A DNA stretch of 22,711 nucleotides from Oscillospiraceae bacterium. Lineage in GTDB: Bacteria > Bacillota > Clostridia > Oscillospirales > Oscillospiraceae. Made by a program: the position numbers and the translations under genes. The notes below the pieces were generated by a model. That model was not told the origin of the DNA. It did not search any database and saw only the letters and a list, made by a program, of their open reading frames with translations. How positions within the stretch are numbered: position 1 is the stretch's first letter; every line of letters starts with the position of its first letter. The stretch covers positions 1-22,711 of the forward strand of contig JAHHRX010000029.1 in NCBI GenBank assembly GCA_020025545.1. The letters run 5' to 3'. Positions 15,977-21,106 of the stretch are shown here, in pieces.

Positions 15977-16235
15977 CAGCAGTCATATCCTTATTTCGCT
16001 GCTTCCCTTTCCTTTCAGAATGCTCCGGCAGCTTTCTCGCATGCCTTACAGCAGAAACAAAGTGAAGGATCCTTGGAGTTTTACATTTTCCCACCCCGTT
16101 TGCAGGAAATTTTTCTTATATAATCTTGCTGTTTTAAGAGTGTCTTAATTTTCCATAATTTTCCATATTTTTCTATCATTTTGACTAAAAATGAACATAT
16201 AATGTTGTGTTACTGACAAAATATCTTTTTATAGC

Positions 16236-16264
16236 TTGACGAAACGGAGCAATAGTGCTAAACT
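16236..16264 (+). promoter_or_regulatory. Promoter of the YhfZ-family regulator
   Basis: TTGACG (16236-16241) and TAAACT (16259-16264) are separated by 17 bases. The -10 overlaps the left arm of the outer palindrome at 16253-16310, fitting autorepression. A TATAAT at 16272-16277 lacks a matching -35. Confidence 0.5.
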
Positions 16265-16310
16265 ATTTATGTATAATATACACAAATTTGTATATTATAC
16301 ATTAGCACTA
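16253..16310. promoter_or_regulatory. Nested palindromic operator upstream of the YhfZ-family gene
   Basis: The outer arms TAGTGCTAA (16253-16261) and TTAGCACTA (16302-16310) are exact inverted repeats. Inside them GTATAATATACA (16271-16282) and TGTATATTATAC (16289-16300) form a second 12-bp pair, around the central palindrome ACAAATTTGT (16282-16291). The whole lies between the promoter and the start codon, a natural place for autoregulation. Confidence 0.7.
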
Positions 16311-16346
16311 CAGCATTTTTACACTAATGAATCGGAGCGTGATTGG

Positions 16347-17267
16347 ATGGCAGACTTATTGTACCAGAGACTTGGCGTAGCGGTAAACCGCTTAGCACAG
16401 GATCTCATGAGCAGAAAAGCAGGGGACCGGATTCCTTCCGTCTCTGAATACGAAGAAATTTTGCAGGTATCCCGTGGCACGGTGCAAAACAGCGTTACTT
16501 ATCTGAAGGAAAAGGGCGCAATCAGCTTGATCAGCCGTGGCTATTTGGGAACCTATATTGAAAAAATCAATTATCGCCGCCTGCAGGAATGTACTTTCAA
16601 GAAGGAACTGCTTGCTGCCATGCCCCTGCCCTATTCTTTAAGCTATCAGGGATTTGCTACAGCTCTCTACCAGGTATTTTCTCCTTTGACTTTTAATCTG
16701 CTATACGCCAGAGGCGCAGAAAGCCGTCTTCGTCTTATTTCCGCAGATGTCTGCCAGTTCATTGTATGCAGCCGATACACTGCAGAGGAAGCCGTACGCA
16801 CACAAAAAAATGTGGAGATCGCTATGGATTTCGGTCCCGGCAGCTATCTGAGTGGCCATGTGCTGGTGCTGCGGGACCCCAACGCTAAGGGCATCGAAAA
16901 CGGAATGCGGGTAGCTTATGACCGCACCTCCCCTGACCAGCAGCATATCACAGAGCTGGTCTGCAAAGGCGCGGAGGATATCAAATATGTAGAGATCCAC
17001 GCCCACCAGACCGTTTCTGCCATTTGTTCCGGCCGCATTGATGCCGGCATCTGGAATCTGGATGAAATTCTGGAATCCAACCATCAGGATCTCAATATCA
17101 TTCCTCTGGACAACATCGGAGATGTATCCGCCTACTCTACCGCAACGGTTCTGGTTCGCAAAGGAGACACCGCTACAAAGCAGATTCTGGAGCATTATCT
17201 GGACGCAGATACCATAACGGGCATCCAAAACGATGTGAAGCAGGGAAAAATCCCTGCGGACTATTAA
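16347..17267 (+). CDS. YhfZ-family transcriptional regulator (GntR-like wHTH plus PBP-like domain)
   Basis: A 306-residue regulator. Residues 1-75 form a GntR-like winged helix (GDRIPSVSEYEEILQVSRGTVQNSVTYLKEKGAISLISRGYLGTYI), matching the HTH of E. coli YhfZ. Residues about 95-306 form the YhfZ C-terminal domain, which looks like a periplasmic-binding-protein fold and probably binds an effector; no signal peptide or membrane segment is present. The frame stays open to 16236, but the ATG at 16347 is preceded by CGGAG and gives the YhfZ length (about 301); the upstream extension lies in the operator. Divergent from the uronate operon, it is the best candidate for its regulator. The effector is unknown. 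Confidence 0.82.
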   Translation: MADLLYQRLGVAVNRLAQDLMSRKAGDRIPSVSEYEEILQVSRGTVQNSVTYLKEKGAISLISRGYLGTYIEKINYRRLQECTFKKELLAAMPLPYSLSYQGFATALYQVFSPLTFNLLYARGAESRLRLISADVCQFIVCSRYTAEEAVRTQKNVEIAMDFGPGSYLSGHVLVLRDPNAKGIENGMRVAYDRTSPDQQHITELVCKGAEDIKYVEIHAHQTVSAICSGRIDAGIWNLDEILESNHQDLNIIPLDNIGDVSAYSTATVLVRKGDTATKQILEHYLDADTITGIQNDVKQGKIPADY

Positions 17268-17413
17268 ACTGCACTTTCGGATTCTAAGAAAGCTGTAATG
17301 CGGTCAAAATAACGTTACCTGTCTTTCTGTGCTGTTGGGCTGCGGGCTTTTTCATTTGCAAAAGCATAAATCTTAAGAGCCTGCGCATACTAAATTCAAA
17401 ATCTTTCCTGCTA

Positions 17414-17454
17414 TGTGACAAAATCACAGAGGACCCGGAATTTACTGCTATAAT
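17414..17454 (+). promoter_or_regulatory. trxA promoter with CRP-like operator at about -40
   Basis: TGTGA-CAAAA-TCACA (17414-17428) is a perfect palindrome with a 5-base centre, followed by TATAAT (17449-17454). No -35 resembling TTGACA is present at the right spacing. The operator centre lies about 40 bases before the predicted start (near 17461), the class II activator position. The same site occurs before trxB. Confidence 0.72.
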
Positions 17455-17491
17455 AAGGGCATAAAGATTAAATGAACAGGAGGACAAAAAT

Positions 17492-17797
17492 ATGTCTGCT
17501 TTAATTATCACCAAAGAAAACTTTCAGGAAGAAGTTATGAACTCCGACAAGCCCGTTCTGCTGGATTTTTGGGCAAGCTGGTGCGGCCCCTGCCGTATGG
17601 TCGTTCCCATCGTGGAAGAGATTGCCGAAGAGCGCACCGATATCAAGGTCGGCAAGGTCAATGTGGATGAGCAGCCCGATCTGGCTTCCAATTTCCGCAT
17701 CGCAAGCATCCCCACTCTGATCGTAATGAAGGACGGCCAGATTGCCGCGCAGTCTGTCGGCGCAAAGTCCAAGAGCCAGATTCTGGCAATGCTGTAA
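17492..17797 (+). CDS. trxA: Thioredoxin
   Basis: Classical cytoplasmic thioredoxin of 101 residues that reduces protein disulfides with electrons from thioredoxin reductase. It shows LLDFWASWCGPCRMVVPIVEEIA with the redox pair in WCGPC, the buried Asp in LLDFWA, the cis-proline in ASIPTLIVMKDG and a C-terminal helix. Length and motifs match E. coli TrxA (about 108). The ATG start follows AGGAGGA. It is monocistronic, with a strong terminator 48 bases after the stop. The promoter carries the palindrome shared with trxB, so co-regulation with its reductase is likely. Confidence 0.96.
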   Translation: MSALIITKENFQEEVMNSDKPVLLDFWASWCGPCRMVVPIVEEIAEERTDIKVGKVNVDEQPDLASNFRIASIPTLIVMKDGQIAAQSVGAKSKSQILAML

Positions 17798-17844
17798 AAA
17801 CAGCAATCTTCACCCGGTTCACAGGGCAATATGTATCATACAGC

Positions 17845-17881
17845 AACGGAGCGTGTTGAAAACAACACGCTCCGTTTTTTC
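17845..17881 (+). terminator. Intrinsic terminator of trxA
   Basis: A 14-bp perfect stem (17845-17858 with 17863-17876), AAAA loop and a run of six T residues on the plus strand. It separates trxA from the convergent regulator gene. Confidence 0.92.
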
Positions 17882-17949
17882 CGCTTGATCCGCAAAATCT
17901 CCGTGGTTCAGAAGCAGAACAGGTATTTAAATTTCTTGTCAGGCCTTTT

Positions 17950-17987
17950 TTAAAAAGCTGCTGCAGAATCTATCTTCTGCAGCAGCT
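17950..17987 (-). terminator. Intrinsic terminator of the Crp/Fnr gene
   Basis: A 13-bp stem (17956-17968 with 17975-17987) with a 6-base loop is followed on the minus strand by a T-run. It lies 26 bases after the stop of the leftward regulator gene. Confidence 0.85.
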
Positions 17988-18012
17988 CCTGTATTTATGG
18001 TTTGGCAGCATT

Positions 18013-18672
18013 TCAGCTGTCTTTGATACTTTCAAGACCTTTTTCATCCAGAATCTCCACCGTACCTCTGGTAAGCTTCACCAGCCCCTCGCCCTGGAAG
18101 TACCGCAGCATTCTGGTAACCACCTCCCGGGCAGAGCCCAGATGGTTTGCAATGATCTCGTGGGTGATTTTCAGCACCTTGGTCTTCTCCAGCGCCGCCT
18201 CATCAATCAGAAATTCCGCAAGGCGCTTATCAAAGCTCTTCCACATAATCTGTTCAATGAGCCACATTGCATCCGAAAAACGACTGGCCATGATCTCGTT
18301 GGTAAAATTCGCAATCGGAGCGGACTCATCCATCAGCTGCCTGTACACATCCGCCGGAATCACCCAAAGCGCAGAGTCCTTTTCTGCTTCAATGGTAATG
18401 TCAAACTGGATGCTGCGCATAATGCAGGACGCTGACAGCAGGCATACATCTCTTTCAAAGAGCCGGTAGATCGTCACTTCCCGCCCCTCCTCCGAGAGGA
18501 TATAGGCTCGCAGCTGACCGGAACCAATCAAAAACAATCCGGCACAATCCATAGAGCCGTTATGCACAACGGTTCCCTTTTTCACATGCTGATACCGAGC
18601 CCCTTGGGTCAGACGGTTTTGCTGTTCCGGCGTCAGCTTGTTCCATATGGGAAAAAATTCTGCAAGTTCCAT
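18013..18672 (-). CDS. Crp/Fnr-family transcriptional regulator
   Basis: A 219-residue regulator with a cyclic-nucleotide-binding-like beta-roll (about 10-115), a dimerisation helix (120-150) and a winged HTH (150-212). The recognition helix GSAREVVTRMLRYF has Arg182, Glu183 and Arg187, aligning with E. coli CRP Arg180, Glu181 and Arg185, which read the TGTGA half-site. The N-terminal four-Cys cluster of FNR is absent, but Cys43, Cys77 and Cys83 (DVCLLSASC) could sense redox (inference). The start follows AAAGGAGG. It lies between trxA and trxB, whose promoters share a TGTGA-N5-TCACA palindrome, and is the obvious candidate to bind it. The signal is unknown. Confidence 0.9.
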   Translation of the reverse strand: MELAEFFPIWNKLTPEQQNRLTQGARYQHVKKGTVVHNGSMDCAGLFLIGSGQLRAYILSEEGREVTIYRLFERDVCLLSASCIMRSIQFDITIEAEKDSALWVIPADVYRQLMDESAPIANFTNEIMASRFSDAMWLIEQIMWKSFDKRLAEFLIDEAALEKTKVLKITHEIIANHLGSAREVVTRMLRYFQGEGLVKLTRGTVEILDEKGLESIKDS

Positions 18673-18701
18673 AGTCTGTGCCTCCTTTATGATTTCTAAG
18701 T

Positions 18702-18763
18702 ATAGAATAATTTTTTTAGATTGTCAATTCTTTATTGACATATGCCATTAACTTGGCTACACT
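18702..18763. promoter_or_regulatory. Back-to-back divergent promoters sharing a dyad
   Basis: The perfect inverted repeat TGTCAAT-TCTTT-ATTGACA (18722-18740) supplies a consensus TTGACA -35 in each direction. Leftward, TTGACA (18722-18727) is followed after 17 bases by TATACT for the Crp/Fnr gene. Rightward, TTGACA (18735-18740) is followed after 17 bases by TACACT (18758-18763) for the DUF134 gene. The -35 boxes are only seven bases apart, so polymerase binding should be mutually exclusive. Confidence 0.75.
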
Positions 18764-18786
18764 ATATTTATAAACGGCATATGCCA
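18739..18786. promoter_or_regulatory. Direct repeats CATATGCCA bracketing the DUF134 promoter
   Basis: CATATGCCA occurs at 18739-18747, starting in the -35, and again at 18778-18786, just after the expected transcription start. The two copies are 39 bases apart in the same orientation. The second is part of the palindrome GGCATATGCC (18776-18785). This is a typical layout for a repressor, possibly the DUF134 protein itself. Confidence 0.5.
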
Positions 18787-18808
18787 ATCATGTAAGGAGG
18801 TGGTCGCC

Positions 18809-19192
18809 TTGCCAAGACCACGCAAATGCAGAAGAGTGTGCCGCCTGCCGGAAAACCAGGGCTTTACCCCTGTTTGCCCCGGAGCGGACAGCAGTCCTGT
18901 GGTTCTTTCAGTGGACGAATACGAAAGCATCCGCCTCATCGACCGGGAGGGCTTTTCTCAGGCGCAATGCGGCGAATATATGAAAATTGCCCGAACTACC
19001 GTGCAGCAAATCTACACCACAGCCCGCAAAAAGCTGGCCGATGCTCTGGCAGAAGGCAGACCCCTGCGTATCGAAGGCGGGGATTATCAGCTCTGTGACG
19101 GCAGCGCAGATCACTGCGGCCGCAGCTTTTGCTGTAAGCGCCGCTGTCACCGTGAGATCAGCAGCGAAAATGAGACATCCACCATGCGCTGA
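18809..19192 (+). CDS. DUF134 (UPF0251) family DNA-binding protein
   Basis: A 127-residue predicted regulator. The start is the TTG at 18809, giving the family N-terminus PRPRKCRRVCRLPE with an AGGAGG 8 bases upstream; a GTG nine bases earlier is in frame but lies in that ribosome site. A sigma-70 region 4-like HTH follows (DEYESIRLIDREGFSQAQCGEYMKIARTTVQQIYTTARKKLADALAEG). The C-terminus is Cys-rich (CGRSFCCKRRCH), suggesting a metal or Fe-S site. In many anaerobes DUF134 genes lie beside NifB/NifX-like proteins, as here. The function is not established. The last 23 bases overlap the next small gene. Confidence 0.88.
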   Translation: MPRPRKCRRVCRLPENQGFTPVCPGADSSPVVLSVDEYESIRLIDREGFSQAQCGEYMKIARTTVQQIYTTARKKLADALAEGRPLRIEGGDYQLCDGSADHCGRSFCCKRRCHREISSENETSTMR

Positions 19193-19322
19193 TCTGATTT
19201 GGGAAGTCCCCAAGGTGTACACTGAAGTCTGCCATAGCTGCGGCGGCTGCCGGTTAGTGTGCCCCGCAAGGAATGCACTGAAAACCATTTATCAGAAAAC
19301 AAGCGAACTGCTTGGATTATAA
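19170..19322 (+). CDS. Small [4Fe-4S] ferredoxin-like protein
   Basis: A 50-residue frame starting at an ATG inside the end of the DUF134 gene (+1 frame) and ending where the ribosome site of the next gene begins. It contains one CHSCGGCRLVCPAR motif (Cys21, 24, 27, 31), the CxxCxxCxxxCP pattern that binds one [4Fe-4S] cluster. Classical clostridial ferredoxins have two such motifs in about 55 residues, so this is half a ferredoxin with a short N-terminal arm. No clear Shine-Dalgarno is visible; translational coupling to DUF134 is likely. It could instead be the remnant of a larger ferredoxin or MinD-ferredoxin protein. Confidence 0.6.
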   Translation: MRHPPCADLIWEVPKVYTEVCHSCGGCRLVCPARNALKTIYQKTSELLGL

Positions 19323-19337
19323 AAGGAGATCATGACT

Positions 19338-19700
19338 ATGAAAATTTCTGTTGCTGCAATGGGTAACACCGTGGCCGGTCACTTCGGTCACTGCGAAAGC
19401 TTTATTTTCTTCGACTGCGAAAGCGGCAAGGTCACCGCTGAAAATACCGTTCCCAATCCCGGCCACCGTCCCGGCTTCCTGCCGAACTTTCTGGCTGATC
19501 AAGGCGCACAGGTCATCATCGCCGGCAGCATGGGCGGCAGTGCCGCAGATATCTTCAACGAGCGCGGTGTAGAGGTCATTCTGGGCGTACAGGGCGATGC
19601 TCGTACCGCTGTGGAAGCTTATCTCCGTGGCGAGCTGAAATCCACCGGTTCCATCTGCAGCCATCATGAGCACGCCGACGAGTGCGGTCAGCACAACTGA
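19338..19700 (+). CDS. NifX/NifB-type dinitrogenase iron-molybdenum cofactor domain protein
   Basis: A 120-residue stand-alone domain of the family that includes NifX, NafY and the NifB C-terminus, which bind Fe-S or Fe-Mo cluster precursors. Features are KISVAAMGNTVAGHFGHCESF, NPGHRPGFLPNFLADQGAQVIIAGSMGGSA and GVEVILGVQGDARTAVEAYLRGEL. The tail CSHHEHADECGQHN is rich in His and Cys, probably metal binding. An ATG six bases earlier is only 3 bases from GGAG; the ATG at 19338 has a 9-base spacing and is preferred. No nitrogenase genes are nearby, so a general metallocluster role is more likely than nitrogen fixation. It forms a unit with the DUF134 and ferredoxin-like genes. Confidence 0.87.
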   Translation: MKISVAAMGNTVAGHFGHCESFIFFDCESGKVTAENTVPNPGHRPGFLPNFLADQGAQVIIAGSMGGSAADIFNERGVEVILGVQGDARTAVEAYLRGELKSTGSICSHHEHADECGQHN

Positions 19701-19749
19701 TAAATATTTCTTCTTTCGGTGCGGCAAATACTTGCCGCGCCGTTTTTTA

Positions 19750-19792
19750 TGTGATAATATCACAGAGAAAGACGGGTATCCTATCGTATGAT
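19750..19792 (+). promoter_or_regulatory. trxB promoter with CRP-like operator at about -42
   Basis: TGTGA-TAATA-TCACA (19750-19764) is a perfect palindrome with a 5-base centre, followed by TATGAT (19787-19792). No convincing -35 is present. The centre lies about 42 bases before the predicted start. The flanks ATGTGA and ATCACAGAG match the trxA site exactly. Confidence 0.72.
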
Positions 19793-19851
19793 AAGGAAAA
19801 CGAAAGGATTTTTTCGGTTTTAACGGATTTTAATCAGCAAGGAGTTTTGTT

Positions 19852-20772
19852 ATGGAGCATATTTATGATGTTGTGATCGTAGGCGGCGGTCCCGGCGGAT
19901 ACACTGCCGCACTCTATGGAGCACGGGCAGGTCTTGATACCATGGTTCTGGAAAAGCTGGCCGCAGGCGGTCAGATGGCACTGACCCATCAAATCGACAA
20001 TTACCCCGGGTTTGAGGAGGGAATCGACGGTTTTTCTCTGGGTGACAAGATGAAGCAGGGCGCTGAGCGTTTTGGTGCAAAGAGCACCTATACAGAAGTT
20101 CTTTCTCTGGAGCTTTCCGGCGATGTGAAGAAAATCGTCACCGCTGACGGCGACTTCTATGCAAAGGCTGTTGTCATTGCCACCGGCGCAAACCCCAGAG
20201 AGCTGGGCGTGGAGCGGGAAAACGAGCTTCTCGGCAGAGGCATTCATTACTGTGCCTCCTGCGACGGAATGTTCTACCGCGGCAAGACCGTGGTGGTAGT
20301 CGGCGGCGGCAATACTGCAGCGGCCGATGCGCTGCTTCTTTCAAGAGTGGCAAAAAAGGTAATCCTTGTCCACCGCAGAGACAGTCTTCGGGCAACAAAA
20401 ATCTACCACGAGCCCCTTATGAATGCAGAAAATGTAGAACTTCGCTGGAACAGCGTCATTACCGAGCTTTTAAGTGATGACACCTTCCGCGGCATCCGTC
20501 TGAAGAATGTTGCCACCGGGGAGGAATCCACTGTGGACTGCGACGGGGTATTCGTGAGCATCGGCAGAAAGCCTGCAACTGAGCTTGTGGCCGGTCAGCT
20601 GGAACTGGACAAAGTCGGATACATCGTGGCAGACGAGTCCACCAGAACCAATATTCCCGGTGTCTTTGCCGTAGGCGATGTCCGCACGAAAGCTGTGCGT
20701 CAGGTAGTCACCGCCGTCGCAGACGGTGCCTGTGCCATCGGAGCCGCCGAAGAATATCTGGCGGAAAAGTAA
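19852..20772 (+). CDS. trxB: Thioredoxin reductase (NADPH type)
   Basis: Low-molecular-weight flavoprotein of 306 residues that passes electrons from NADPH via FAD to thioredoxin. The FAD motif is VVIVGGGPGGYTAALYGARAG (7-27), the redox pair is Cys134/Cys137 in CASCDG, the NAD(P) fold GGGNTAAADA is at 151-160, and the C-terminal FAD motif is GVFAVGDVR. HRRDSLR (174-180) is the HRRxxxR signature for NADPH, which argues against a ferredoxin-dependent flavin thioredoxin reductase. The start follows AAGGAG with about 7 bases of spacing. It has its own promoter with the palindrome shared with trxA and is followed by terminator hairpins. Confidence 0.95.
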   Translation: MEHIYDVVIVGGGPGGYTAALYGARAGLDTMVLEKLAAGGQMALTHQIDNYPGFEEGIDGFSLGDKMKQGAERFGAKSTYTEVLSLELSGDVKKIVTADGDFYAKAVVIATGANPRELGVERENELLGRGIHYCASCDGMFYRGKTVVVVGGGNTAAADALLLSRVAKKVILVHRRDSLRATKIYHEPLMNAENVELRWNSVITELLSDDTFRGIRLKNVATGEESTVDCDGVFVSIGRKPATELVAGQLELDKVGYIVADESTRTNIPGVFAVGDVRTKAVRQVVTAVADGACAIGAAEEYLAEK

Positions 20773-20801
20773 CTCATTCTCTCCTTCTTGTCTCAAAACC
20801 A

Positions 20802-20862
20802 TAAAGATACTGCCCCTTCTGTCAAATCTTTGGATCCGGAATGGGCAGTATTCTTTGCCCTT
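20802..20862 (+). terminator. Possible first trxB terminator
   Basis: The 9-bp stem ATACTGCCC (20807-20815) with GGGCAGTAT (20843-20851) encloses 27 bases and can be lengthened by AAAGA/TCTTT across a bulge. A short T-run follows. The large loop makes it weaker than the hairpin at 20902. Confidence 0.45.
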
Positions 20863-20901
20863 TTCAATTATATGATGATCCTGAAATAATAATTTCGCAC
20901 T

Positions 20902-20941
20902 GCGCCGCAGGCCGCTTGTTCGAGTGGTTTGCGGCGCTTTT
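20902..20941 (+). terminator. Intrinsic terminator downstream of trxB
   Basis: The 8-bp stem GCGCCGCA (20902-20909) with TGCGGCGC (20930-20937) contains further inner pairing and is followed by four T residues on the plus strand. Confidence 0.75.
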
Positions 20942-21011
20942 CTATGCAGCCCAGGGGCTCTGATCTGACACCGTCCACAGGTAAGCGTGACATGTTTTTG
21001 CGTGAAAAATT

Positions 21012-21029
21012 TATGTCATTTCTATGTCA
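21012..21029. promoter_or_regulatory. Pho-box-like direct repeat
   Basis: TATGTCA occurs at 21012-21018 and again at 21023-21029, an 11-base period. The arrangement TGTCAT-N5-TGTCA resembles the proteobacterial Pho box. It lies 16 bases upstream of the -35 region of a secreted nuclease, a typical phosphate-scavenging target. Clostridial PhoP sites differ in detail, so this is a suggestion. Confidence 0.4.
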
Positions 21030-21045
21030 ATTGCAGCTTCTCCTC

Positions 21046-21074
21046 TTCCATTTTATTGCATAATGTGCTATAAT
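21046..21074 (+). promoter_or_regulatory. Promoter of the secreted nuclease
   Basis: TATAAT (21069-21074) is a perfect -10, with a weak -35 TTCCAT (21046-21051) at 17 bases. The weak -35 fits dependence on an activator. A strong ribosome site GGAGAGGAG precedes the ATG at 21107. Confidence 0.6.
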
Positions 21075-21106
21075 TTTACATACCAATTATATGGAGAGGA
21101 GAAATT

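Larger units (their letters stand above)
15722..16346. other. Divergent control region between uxaC and the YhfZ-family regulator
   Basis: These 625 bases contain no convincing gene. From left to right they hold the uxaC ribosome site, a palindrome over a possible uxaC -10 (15768-15783), an intrinsic terminator reading leftward (15941-15976), a possible decayed leftward gene end (about 15990-16060) with a Cys-rich stretch, an AT-rich block (16130-16235), and the nested operator and promoter of the regulator (16236-16310). Confidence 0.6.
20773..21106. other. Intergenic region between trxB and the secreted nuclease
   Basis: These 334 bases hold two hairpins on the trxB side and a promoter with an upstream direct repeat on the nuclease side. 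I see no gene. Confidence 0.6.

Noticed and set aside
15986..16070. Selenocysteine-type reading of the in-frame TGA in the Cys-rich stretch
   Set aside because: No start codon and ribosome site give a credible gene, another stop lies just upstream, and the only hairpin nearby is an ordinary terminator.
18722..18740. FNR-type binding site in the regulator intergenic region
   Set aside because: FNR sites are TTGAT-N4-ATCAA. This dyad is TGTCAAT-N5-ATTGACA and is fully explained by two opposed consensus -35 boxes.
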